A DNA stretch of 64,000 bases from contig CM040763.1 of the NCBI GenBank assembly GCA_022829145.1, forward strand, positions 4,894,641 to 4,958,640, given 5' to 3'. This document shows positions 52,501 through 64,000 of this stretch, in pieces; position 1 is the stretch's first letter; each line of letters starts with the position of its first letter. The stretch comes from Albula goreensis. Lineage: Eukaryota > Chordata > Actinopteri > Albuliformes > Albulidae. A model generated the notes under the pieces. It ran no database searches. It was given only the letters and a program-made list of their open reading frames with translations, and was not told the DNA's origin. The position numbers and the translations under genes were made by a program.

Positions 52501-54377
52501 AGACGTCTTTGGCTGTAAAGAAATGTTGGTATTTCTCTGACCTCCTGCTTATCAGAAAAAGACCTTTCAGCACTCAGCGCTGAGATTGCACACAGCTGAA
52601 AATCTGTGTGGCAGGTCTTCCAGCAAGTATTCAGTATTTCATTACATATTTTATGGATTTACCCCACTAAAGCATGAGAGATGCTTTAGCCCCTCCCCTC
52701 AGTGGAGTCAAGCCAATGAAAGATAAGCAGTACTGTAGCCGCCTCCAACCACATAGAGATGGAAACTCATTGGTGGATGGAGGTACAGTTGTTACTCCCA
52801 TTGTAGCCCCTCCCATCCAATAGATTGAAACTTATTGGAGGATAGAGGTATGATGGCCCCTCCCATCCACCCTGATACATGTGAGATGAAGCTGGGGATA
52901 TTGAGTTTTAGGTAGCTGCCTTTCTCTATCACTCACATACTGTACACACACACCGTACACAAACATGCATAAGCATAACAAGAACAGCTCGCAGGCAGAG
53001 AAGCAGAAACTGATGGCAGTATCTCTCCCTCTCTCATTCTCTAATAAGTGTGATTAGCTACCATTTCTTCTCACCCATTTGTTTTCAACATGTAAACAAA
53101 TTAAAGCAAATTGGCCAGCTGCTTATTGGTGTCAAAACACAAGACATATAATTGGCAAGAAGCTCAGCCCCTTAGTCATCTGCAAAGACCCAGTTTAGCA
53201 TAATCAAAGACCTAGAAACATGGTGATCGTGAGATTGGTGGTGTATTCAAGTTTAAATTAAATTTAAAATGGTTAATGTATTCATGGACAAACACAATTT
53301 GGATAAACCTTGTTGCCTTAATTATATATCTTTACAGTTGATGCCACAACAAAATATACGTCTATAATCAACACAAATAGCTGTTATAGTATAGCATTGA
53401 ATTGAACGTCAAGGGAAACCAGGGAATCTTCCAGCGCAGTAGATGGTGTTTCTATGTGTGGCCATGTCTTTCTCAGGTCTGAACTACAGAACACAGAATG
53501 AGGCCACTAATATCTTCCCATTACGCAACATGATATTGCATCAGTAAACTCCCGAAAAACCTCCTCCTCCCTTTCCTACTAAACCAGGGGTGTGCAGGGA
53601 GAGACCTGTCAGTGTCTGGATTCAGGACTCAATATTTAATTAGCCTAATAATTTCCGTGATCTGACCTTTTACGATTTCAAATTTCTCAATCGGCTGATA
53701 ATAGACAGCCACACCACTGTAATGAAAGTGTCACTGCGGGACTGTGTGTACAAAGGCTCCGAAGTTGCTGCTTACCTATCTTTTTTCCTAACTGAGGCAG
53801 GGTTACTGTTTAAAACAAAAACCTGCATAGCCTACAGACCATCCCTCTCAAGTCCTGCATTGAATCATGCTTTGTTTTTGATACTTACGTAATGTTTATG
53901 CCCTTAAAAGTTTTTCAATTGCAAGTGTCCTGGGTTAAATACATTTTTTTTTTTTTAGGTCTGGCAAGTCCATATCAGAGGTTTTCTCTGCATTTTCTCA
54001 GGTGCCCTGAGACACAGCCATGCCCCTCTTCTGATCGTGTATTTCCCATCCTGTCCTCTAGGTGGCAGCCTAGTACTGTGGATCTGAGGTATCAGCGATG
54101 GGGCTGAGACAGGAGATCTCATCAGCAGAGCAAAGATCAGCCAACAGCAAGGGTTGGGAAACTGAGCCCTTCCATTTATTTGATGCATTTATACCACCCC
54201 ACTCAATTTGAAGACACAGAAACACACAGAAATAGAAGGATATTTTACTCGTTTCTTAGGTTTTAATATTATCTGAAATTACATATCAGGTTATGAAGAC
54301 TGCAGACTCCTTTGTTGCTTTCAGTGTTATCAGTTGTACGCTCAAATACTGTAGTTGTACTTCTCTTGAAATGAATA

Positions 54378-54380
<3 letters not shown>

Positions 54381-54469
<89 letters not shown>
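54381..54469. repeat. GT microsatellite
   Basis: Uninterrupted GT array, about 44 units. Confidence 0.95.
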
Positions 54470-54473
<4 letters not shown>

Positions 54474-54593
54474 TTCATACATACATAATGAACTGACTGG
54501 TGGTTTCTTTCTTCTTACTGATGTTCCAAACTGTTGACGGTGGTAAGCCTATGGTTTGCCCTGTGTCTCTTGACTGATTTCTTTTCTTATTTC

Positions 54594-54830
54594 TCAGCCT
54601 CATAATGGCTTCTTTAACATTCATTGGCAGAGCTCAGGTCCTCATGTCATGGCGATAACAGACTCCAAAGGCAATCAAAAGCCCAGAATTAACAAGACTA
54701 GATACTGAAAGCTCTTTTATACCTGCACCAAGGAAGCAATTGATTACACCTGACTAACCTGAAACACCTGAGAAGCCATTTGTCCCAAACCTTAGGGTGC
54801 CCTGAAATTAAGGGGGGCAGTGTATTTCTT
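54594..54830. mobile_element. dispersed fish repeat, class unclear
   Basis: Ends with 'agccatttgtcccaaacctt' and, after a short gap, 'ccctgaaattaaggggggc', strings I recognise as common in fish interspersed repeats. The element family and edges are not established. Confidence 0.4.
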
Positions 54831-56959
54831 GCACACACACACACACACACACACTAATATAGTGTAAAGTGTTGATGAGAATCAGTGTGACCTGCCATCA
54901 GCATCCTCCGTCTTCAAAGCGGACCCTTGACAACGTACAAAGCTGTGTTCAGGTGGTGAAGCCGCAGAATTTTTCTCGTGTAAACATTTAGTCATCAGCT
55001 CTACAAACAGAAGATGTTTGCTGAAATTGAGTTCAGGTAGGTGTAGCATGTTTGCGTTGTACAGAGCAGTGAGCTCAGGTGGGTGTATCTTATTACCATG
55101 GTCTAATTTTACTCCGCGGCACATGCAGGCAGCACCTGATTTGTGGATTTACAGAGAGGATTTTTCGGCTTTTTTAAACTTTAAATTATGAACTGTAGCC
55201 ATGGTATCCTGTATATATTATGCCCTACTGGTATAATCGTCTTCAGTGATTGCACCAATGGGAAAATACAAATCCAATGTACATTTTTCTTGGTGGTAAT
55301 ATTTCTTGATTGGGCATAAATATATTATTAGTTCCGGACTGTATGTGCTCTGAACATGTCAGACATTAATTTCATACAAGGACAGTCTTAAGTATACAGT
55401 GGGGACATTTGTCTGTGTATTGAATTCAAGCTCTGAAAATTTCTATACTAGCTTTTATGTTACAGAGACATCCATACATATGAAATGACCATCTGTGATA
55501 TCCTGGATAACAAATTATGTCTGAAAATTATGTTTTGTTTTAATATTTTTGTAAGGGTAATGGTAAACACCAAAAAACACTACAGATATTCTTAAGAAAT
55601 GGTTCATTTTGTGACATGAAAAACATGACAAGACGAGATACTCCTCGATATTGACCGCTTTCACCCAGTGTACTGTCACGCAGATGGAGAAGTAAACAGA
55701 ATGTCATGCTCAACGTGGTGATGGCTAAGATATGCTTCATAGCTCCTGCTCCTTTCTCAGAAAGGACCAATATGAGACAAACATGATTTTGGCAAACGTG
55801 TGACCATGACTGATTTGCAATGCTACTGCATAAGTGCCCCTGCTACAAAACGCCTCTTGGTTCTTATTTTCAGCTGATAAAAAGACTTGTTGACATGGAA
55901 ATCAGGCCTTTGAATTTGGTACAAAATATTAGTTTACAATAAATATGAATATTATTCGATACCTAATTGTTTGTGCTAAGGTGGGAATACAGATCAGTTG
56001 TACGAGATAACTACATACTGCTGATAGAGTAACGTTCCATACCTCCTGTCCCCATTTGGAGGTAAATACTGTGACTGATGTTCATTGTAATTGTTGTTTT
56101 TTCCAGCTTTAAATGATCAAAGAGTTCATAAAAATGCATAATTGTTACATTCATTGTTGAGCAGTGTTCTAGCATTTATTTTCATTGCCTCTCCCCTTCA
56201 AACACAGGAACCCTTACTGTCAGCCACTGAGTACTCAATGAGTACTGACTGACCAGATGGATGCAGGTGCCATCACACACAGAAGTGTGTTTGTGTGACT
56301 GTTGCCTCTGGTCTTCTCTGACCTCCGACAGTCTCTGATTTCTAGGCCCTGGGTGAAGCCAGACCTTCCCCTGTGACATGGCTTTTATCATAAGAGACAT
56401 TGCGTGCTATGCTTTGACTCACCTTTGCAACAAGGTAAATCTGTCTTTGATCTATGACTCAAGGTCAGGATGTTGGCTTCAGTGAGATATGCAGACCAGA
56501 AGGCCTGTGCTGGAGATGGGCACTGGGAAGAACCACCAAACCACTGAGTTCCCTCCTAATCAGAGCCACCGAAAGACACATCCTGCCATACATTACAGAC
56601 TCTCAACACCTGACAAAGAACAGCACCCCTGCGGTGGACCAGCTGTTTTCTCAACAGCCTCCAGAAACCAACCAGACAGGCTGAGAGTAACAACTTCTAA
56701 TCATAAAAATCACTGTGCTTGAGCAAACTACAAAGTCTTCTCTGTATTCCATCAATAGTAGTAGTAAAAAAAAATGCCCTCTATTACAAACTCTTCTGTG
56801 TTTTATAATAGCAAGTGAGCTCTACTGGTTTAAACAAACTCGATTCAGTTTCCCCTGAAATTATTATTTTTTATATTAATGTTAATTCATTACGGTTTCT
56901 GTTACCGGAGGAAACCCTTCATTCATCTCTGAGGTATATGACTCAGAAAAGGTGGATTC

Positions 56960-57400
56960 ATATTTAATAACCGCTAGGCTGCATAACGCCCATTGAAAAC
57001 CCGTGTGCGGCCGGAGGCAGCGGCGTACGCATTGTTATTAGCGCGGTGTTCTCGCTCGTAGATCTCTGCACGGGCCCGCGCTTTCTGCCAGGAACTGAAA
57101 TGAAGGCCAGACGGCCCCCGTTCCTCTAATGGCGCAATCAGCCAGCTGCAGCACCGCTCTGACAGCAGGTACTTGAGCAGCCCCAGAGTCAATGTAGCGG
57201 TAAATGCATTGATGGAGGAGAGGGTCTGCCGCAGCTGCCGGGCTCTGAAGGACAAACTGACAAGAGGGAAAATGTCATCTCACAGTCCCAAGCCCCCCAG
57301 CGCGGCGCTGGTGAGAACGCGGCCTAAAGCCAAAGCACCTCGCAGCAACTCATCTCTCAGCTCGCGTTTGTAAGGCAGAGCTTGATTCAGACGAACACGG
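56960..57400. other. candidate conserved non-coding element, CpG-richer
   Basis: A GC- and CpG-richer island within AT-rich intergenic DNA, non-repetitive. It carries a 93-codon frame on the minus strand and a 66-codon frame on the plus strand, neither with a recognisable product or splice context. Possibly a regulatory element or an unrecognised exon. Confidence 0.25.
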
Positions 57401-57849
57401 GTGATTTTAACGAGATCGTAATACAAATAACCCAGAAATAACCCGTAATTCATCTCCAAGAAATATGAACAGTGATTTTTTCTGTCAAATATACAATGCT
57501 ATAATAGTATAAATAATTCAACTCAACCTCCTCAACCCCCTTTACTTTTTTTGACATCTTACTTTTTTCAAAGGGGCTTTTTCTTTGATGTCAATTTTAG
57601 TGCTCGACACATGCTTCTGTAAGGTGGTATTTGTTTTTTAACTAGCAGAATGATTGCACCCTTCAGCCTTGCTTATTATGAATAGCTGTGTATAAACAAG
57701 CTGAGATGTAAAATGACACCGATATACATATCTCTTACACCTAGCAAGACAGTTGATATTTCAGTTGTACTCTTTATCTTTTTTGTCATGTACTCATTTT
57801 CTTGTAGCTGCTGTGGTTTTTCATCCATCTTTTTCAGTCTTCTCTCAAA

Positions 57850-58060
57850 ATGAATGTACGAAGTCTTTGCAGTTCTGGAATTCCATGTGACAAAGAGGAG
57901 AAATGGAACGCTGCTCGGAATTGTTGTTGAAGCTTCCACGGCAATTAATCAAGTTAAGTGCCAACCGAATTGTTCCATTAATTTCGCTTTTAAATTAATT
58001 TCATGTTCTTTCTCTCTTCGTTGTAGAGTCGAAATGAAAAGCACATACTCACCTTGCATT
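57850..58060. other. candidate conserved non-coding element
   Basis: Unique block with several homeodomain-type cores (CAATTAATCAAG, CATTAATTTCG, AAATTAATTTC). The composition resembles vertebrate developmental enhancers. No coding signal is seen. Confidence 0.25.
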
Positions 58061-58859
58061 TTGTATTTGGGTGTAATTTGGTCTTTGCCAGCTTTGTTCT
58101 TTAAAACTGTATAGATGAGACGGATGCAATTACATGCAGATTCAAAGTGGAACAGCCCCCCTTGCGCGCAAATGAAATGCAGAATAAGCACACAAGTGCC
58201 TCTAGGGTATTTGCATTTAAAAGAAGCATTTTTTAGTAAATGCAGAAATAATTATACTATTCTACTCACAAGCGCTTAACAGCAGGGGTCTTTTAGAATT
58301 TATTGCTGTTTTAAAAGGGGGAAAAATACAACTTCCAAAAAAAAAAAATAGTTTATAGATAATCCACATTGAAGAGTTGTTAATAGGTTTGAAAATGGAT
58401 CAGTCTGGCAGACTTTCTTTGGTAAATGCAAAGCAATATGCATTAAAGGCAAGTTCCTATTAACAGAATGCACAGAGAGTGAAAGCAGTAGCAATAAAGA
58501 GGCCGTATCTGTTGTGCTTTCAAAGCCACTGACGGGCTGATAATGCCTTTCATTTGCTGGACCACAGTCTGCAGATTGCAAAACAAGACCCAAATCTTTG
58601 AAGACCATGCAATATGAAGACCACAAACATTTCAAATGTTTCTTTTGATTTTTGAATCTGTCAATCTAAAAACTATATAATACATTGAATTTGTTATGGA
58701 ACTGATTTTTATACTTTAATCAGCAGCTGATAAGGGAAAAGACACATAGATAACCTTTTTCAGCTGATATGTTTTTTTAAAAAACACCTGTTGCACAAGT
58801 ATGTGCAGGTTCCTGTACAGTCCATTTTGAGGGTTAACATATGTATCTTCAATGTTCTA

Positions 58860-59010
58860 ATAGCCATCAGTTTGCACCTGAGATTACCTGTGTAAGGGTG
58901 AAAGCAGAACGAATCATTAACATTCTAATCCAAACCCTCTCCTGGCAGCATGGCACTGGCCCACTCATTAAAAAAGAGGGACCGCAAAGCATAATCTGGC
59001 TGTGATTCCT
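58860..59010. other. candidate conserved non-coding element
   Basis: Unique, compositionally balanced block with AATCATTAACATTCTAATCC and a later CACTCATTAAAAAAGAGGG motif. It is flanked by AT-rich low-complexity DNA. Inference only. Confidence 0.2.
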
Positions 59011-61320
59011 TTGTTTTTGGATTGTAGCTACTGTATTTCCATCATTAAAATCACAGGAATTAACATTGTGATTTTGTGTGGGTGCATTTCCATGTTAGAC
59101 ACGATAGATAAATATTAACATGAGCTATGCATATATGTATAACAAAATTGCAGAAAGTACTGAAGTATTAAAAAAAAAAAAAACGTGAACCAAAACAAGA
59201 TTTTCACACCTGGTATGACACTCACGGTAAGGTGATAAAACAGAGTTTGAATATGTGCACATGTGAAAGTGCTTCTAGTTACACTTAATAAGAGAGTACA
59301 GTACGGCCAAAAGGCTGTCTTTCTCCTTTTGTCTTTGAAGGAGGGAATGAAGCAGTGGGCTTTTACTGCTCTCCAGCATTTTTATCTCTAAATTTGCTCA
59401 TTGGAACTTACAGGTTGTTTTCCCCACATCAAATGTTTTCCATTTTTAGTACCGATTTGTTTGGCACATGAAAAGATATTCTAAACTGAAAGTGGGTGGC
59501 TCACTGTGTAGTTAGTCAGTGTTGCTAAAGAGTTCTAGTTGTTTGTGACCCACTTTTCTCAGAAAGCAGTGTCTGGGATTTTTAAATATCTTTCCTTCCG
59601 GGGGAGAGTAGCATTTGAAGTTTATACCATGAACCACCAAAAAAAGCAATCAAACAATGTAAATGGTAGAGATTTTTGGTCTTAGAAAATTCTGCTTGTG
59701 ATCCAGTGTTGATGTACACTGATCCCTGCCATGCTAGCATGCGAGTGACAGCACAGCAGACAGATCAGTCTTAGAGGAGATAGATTCATGTACCGGTTTT
59801 GGTAAAGTCTATATTATGGGATTATCATAAGCATTTGCCATATACTTCACAGGGAGGTCAGTGTCCTGAATCTTAAAATGTTACGGTAAATTATTCATTT
59901 TGAGGCTTGAGTTTGAATGCAGGGAAAACAGAATTGCGGTGATTTTGATCATTTTCAAGAGCAAGTGCCAAAACCTTTGTGTATCCACCACTGTTTTTGA
60001 ACTGTGGCTCACCTGTGGAGGTTCAAATTCATGCGAGGAGAAAGCCCTGATAGGTGCAAGGTGTGACCTGACTCAGCCAACATACAAACAGATGGATAGA
60101 TGATAATGACCATGTCAGTTTATCGTTTTCTGCCTCTTTTGTATTTGTAGCATTCCAACAAAACTCCACCCAAACAGATAATTACCAAAAAATGATTACA
60201 TGTTACCAAACACATAATGAAAACAGATCACTGTGTCCTTTGCTTACACTTTACGTTTGAATCCCAGGACACACCCGTTTTCAGAAAGTTTTCCGCAGGG
60301 GAAACCTGCGCATGCTAGACGCAGCACCTCAGTGCTTCTGAAAAATCGAGACGCGAAACACAAACGGAGTGCAGGTGCTGGGTACGGTCGTTTAACTGCC
60401 TGCGTTCTTTTGAAGATCACACACTTCCTTTCCTGTGAGCAAAAGCGTGTTTATGCATGCAGGGGAATGGAATTCCATTCTTGTATATTAAAGAAGAGAG
60501 GCGAGGGAGCTTTTCAATTTCTAATTCTCCTCTTCAAAAAACAATCTCTTATTTAATAGCTTATTTAATTATGCCTTACTTATGCTTTACTTAATTAATG
60601 CCTGTGAACACAAAATAATTATAAAAAGTGCCAGGGTTATATACAATCTACTTTAAAAACCTGCCCACACAATATATATAAATTGCTCTGCATTTAGTCA
60701 TCATTGTTTAAACTCACAGCTATTCTTGCATAACAGAGCATTTCTAGCCAGGGTTGACACATGCGAATTCAGGGCATAAAATAAGCAAACATTTACAGTT
60801 GTCCATCAGACACCCAAGTCATATATTTTTGTTTCACAACAATTTTGAATCGCACAAAGGAAAGACAGTTGAACCCCTAGGGAGAGTACTCAGCCTTCAG
60901 ATTGCATTTGGCCAGAGACTCACAAACTGACAGGTGTTGTCATGGGATTTTTGCTCGACGTTCTAGCGGGGAGACTCAGGTCAGTCCAGCTCTGCTTGCA
61001 GCATGCGGCAGCCGGTCGTCACCAACTTGTCACCTGCTTTGAAGGTCACTCAGCCATGTCTGTTTGCTGGTGTTGCCCCCCCACTGCCATTAGCTGCAGT
61101 CCAGTCTTCAGCCTGCCCTCCTGTCTTAAGCTCCTGAAAGGTATTACCTGGAGGGGGGGGGGGTCAGTGTCAAATATATCCATTGCACAAACGTCAATAG
61201 TTCTGAATTCTGAGATAATGCCTAATATTGTAACCTGCTAATCTGATGGATGCAAAAATAATATGTAGAAGAGTATAACATACTGCCCTGTCTAAGCTAA
61301 GCTCATCATTGTTCAGTTTA

Positions 61321-61421
<101 letters not shown>

Positions 61422-62391
61422 CCGATGGGCATGGTGTTCCTATTAACAGTTGGTTTAATTTTATATGACAAATTAAAAGCTGTAGTGGAGAAGTTAAACA
61501 TGTCATCTCAGCGGCTCAGTGCACATCACTCAGATCTACTCGGTCCGCCCCATTACTTTTGTGAATGGACTATTTGTCCTTTCTTGACAATTATGGTTCG
61601 GTGAAAAAAAAATTCTGAGAGCCTCTCATGACTACACAACCCACACATTTGTGTAGCCCCATCGATCCTGCATCAAAAAAAAGTATTATACGTTTTGTTA
61701 TTTCGCCAGCCGATCCATTACGCCAGCTAACTTTTTGGCTTTATGCCTGAAACATCAGTCTCCCACGTGGAAACAAAGGTGGGCCTGGGGCAACGTTATT
61801 GTAATGAAACCACTCAAATTCCTGAGGCAGGGAGGAACCAGGCTGCCCACATCTTTCTGCAGCTCATCTGCCTTTCACAAGGTGGTGCATTTCTCTGCCA
61901 GCACTCACTTCCAAACTTGCACGCTGGTAAAACGGGTACAGTGTTTGGAGATTTCCTGGTCTCCCAATTTGTGCAGGGGGACCACCGAAGGACAGGGGTG
62001 GCCAGCTCTGCACCTGGAGAGGTGCAGGGTACGCTGGCTTTTGTTTCCCCCTCAAAACCTGGAACTAATTCAGACACAGGAAACCAGGTGAGGTGATTAA
62101 CTGTGTAATTACCTGTGCTACATGATTGGTCAAGAGCTGAGTGAGGACTGGCCAAACGAGTGAGATTTTGTGCATCATTGGCCAATCAAAAGATTTTTTT
62201 CACTTTTTAAAATCAGTGAGTCACTAAAGGTCTCCACCCACTTTTAGTTTCATGAAACCCCATTCTACACATTACTAGATTGATATTCACAAAGTTTCTG
62301 GTTTGAGGACCAACTCAATTAAGAAAGCAAACAAGTAAAGAATACATTTTCAGCAATTTATTTCATTTTCATCTCAAACATCAACAGCAAT

Positions 62392-62430
62392 AGTCATCAC
62401 CATTATCATATTCATCATCATCATCATCAG
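62392..62430. repeat. ATC trinucleotide repeat
   Basis: Imperfect ATC/TCA array of about ten units. Confidence 0.7.
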
Positions 62431-63375
62431 GCCAGTGGTGTGTTTTTGAAGAAAAAAAAACATATTCTTGTACATATGTATCAGACTTTTACGTACATTT
62501 TTCAGTGATGCCTATAGGAAACACTGAATATTTAACACAGAAGATCCTTTATCTAAATGCTCCCCATGTGCTGTTCTCATGGAGTCATTTTTCTTCCTAT
62601 GTACACCTCTGCCGAGCCTGGCTTTTTTTGTACTTGAAATTAAATTGAACTAACAGCACATACTGACAAGTAATAAATAACTTAGCACCTCAGAGTGACT
62701 AAATAAATTGGTTTGCCTCAGCAATGACTCATGCTGCACATTTCATTTTCATCAGGTTAAGACAGCATAGCTTTTATCAGACCAAAGGAGAAATGCTGTA
62801 TTTAATACCAGACAAAACGCTTGTCTCAAACACACACTGCATTAATCGAATTATATTTCAGTCACTGTTGGGTGACAAATAATATTTTTGGATGTGTTCA
62901 TGCATTCCTTTTGAACTGCTTATTTGAATTGTGCTCACTGGAAAGACTGCATGGAAAGAAAAAAAAAACGTGCAGGAGGATGGCCAGGTGTGAGAAATCT
63001 GTGGGCCGCAAACAAACAAACAGGTGCACAAAGGCAGCGGACATTAGCCTATAAAAGCATTTTTCATTAATAGTAGGGTAGTATGCCTTAAAACAATGTC
63101 GAGCCACAGTAATGATCAGGAAAACAATGGAATATGAAAAAATCTCCACCAGACTGAAGGACTCAGATAATAGTCCTCTGTTTGCATTGCTCATCGAGTA
63201 CTGAAACACAACCCCTCCTGGCTTTATAGGTTCTGGGCTGCACAGCCACATCCAAGCCCAACAGCACTGACCAAAATAGAACAAAGCAATGATCGCAGAA
63301 TCTAATTTCAACCAAACTAAGAGAAAGCAATATTCCCCGTATTGAAATCTGCTCCCAGACACAGACCCATCATAA

Positions 63376-63535
63376 TTTTATTATTATTTGCTTAGTTGAT
63401 GCCCATATCCAGAGCAGATTACACAGCTCACATTTTTACCCATCATCCATTGCCTTGTGTAAGGGTGAGAGAACAGTGCACTTACAGGAAATTAGACCTG
63501 CAACCTGTGAGTTGCAAGCCCAGCTCCCTAACAAG
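63376..63535 (-). mobile_element. tRNA-type SINE remnant, reverse orientation
   Basis: Contains 'tgcccatatccagagcagat', later 'attagacctgcaacctgtga' and 'caagcccagctccctaac', in the same order as the copies near 31.6 and 47.0 kb. Confidence 0.6.
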
Positions 63536-63588
63536 TACATGGGAAACCCACCATGCAATGCACATGGAGTGTGTGTGCAAGTGGCTCA

Positions 63589-63714
<126 letters not shown>

Positions 63715-64000
63715 GTTATCTTTCAGAGCAGTTAATATGCATGTATCTGAGTAAAAACATAAATTAAGGCTAACCACAAAATTTAGTGGCCTTCGCTTTC
63801 ATCACAGAACACTCACATCCATGATCTAAGTTGACTTTAGGTCAGCGCATTGTTCTGGAGAACGGCTTTGTTTTTGTCTGTAATACAAACTTTGATGGCA
63901 AATTTGAAATGCCAGACCAATCAGGAAAAAACTTCTTTAATGTGCTTTTACACACCACTAAGCAACAGTACTTGCAGTTCCCTATGATTTATGGACACAG

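Larger units (their letters stand above)
52500..56950. other. gene-free DNA downstream of caap1
   Basis: No exon, ORF or RNA gene that I can support. It contains an imperfect duplication of a 'cccctcccatcca' block near 52,690-52,870, a GT array at 54381, a dispersed repeat at 54594, and a short CA array at 54834-54855. Confidence 0.6.

Noticed and set aside
56974-57255. 93-codon minus-strand frame in the CpG-richer block
   Set aside because: No domain, signal or splice context recognised; treated as a possible non-coding element.

Overview
The window is nuclear DNA of a ray-finned (probably teleost) fish. The evidence is protein-coding exons split by GT-AG introns with human-like exon structure, long CA/GT microsatellites, tRNA-derived SINE remnants whose tail resembles the widespread fish type (a 'ggataaaagcgtcagctaaa'-like 3' end), and MITE-like fragments. 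It contains three host genes and no bacterial, viral or toxin locus that I can see.

Layout. (1) Positions 1 to about 14,700, minus strand: the 5' end of a JmjC histone demethylase of the KDM4 family, best matched to KDM4C. Four coding exons (ATG at 7527, last exon ending at 4444) encode JmjN and the first part of JmjC. The rest of the gene lies left of the window. A probable non-coding first exon and promoter sit near 14.4-14.7 kb. (2) 17,020-47,285, plus strand: a complete ECPAS/ECM29 gene (proteasome adaptor and scaffold). I reconstructed 49 coding exons by splice sites and reading phase. They total 5,538 nt, or 1,845 codons plus stop, which equals the human protein length as I recall it. 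(3) 49,102-51,647, plus strand: a complete CAAP1 gene (caspase activity and apoptosis inhibitor 1), six coding exons, 327 aa. (4) 52.5-64 kb: gene-free DNA with microsatellites, dispersed repeats and several stretches that look like conserved non-coding elements. kdm4c and ecpas are head to head. ecpas and caap1 are in tandem, with about 1 kb from the ecpas stop-side poly(A) signal to the caap1 ATG.

Points of interest. The ecpas reading frame is open across all 49 exons except for one in-frame TAG at codon 546 (30631-30633). kdm4c exon 3 is one base short (114 instead of the expected 115 nt) in a C run. Each could be a consensus error or a real lesion. ecpas has two GC-AG introns with otherwise strong donors. 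At least five, perhaps seven, tandem repeats lie hard against exon edges in kdm4c and ecpas introns, and one of them repeats the authentic 5' splice site several times. The palindrome TAACGTTA occurs five times within 521 bp next to the presumed kdm4c promoter. A 95-bp minisatellite in a kdm4c intron shows an alternating two-variant pattern. A MITE appears nested inside a SINE in ecpas intron 27.

The genes are not known to form a pathway. KDM4C acts on chromatin, ECPAS on the 26S proteasome and CAAP1 on caspase-dependent apoptosis, so their proximity looks like ordinary synteny. Identities come from remembered family sequences; no database search was run.
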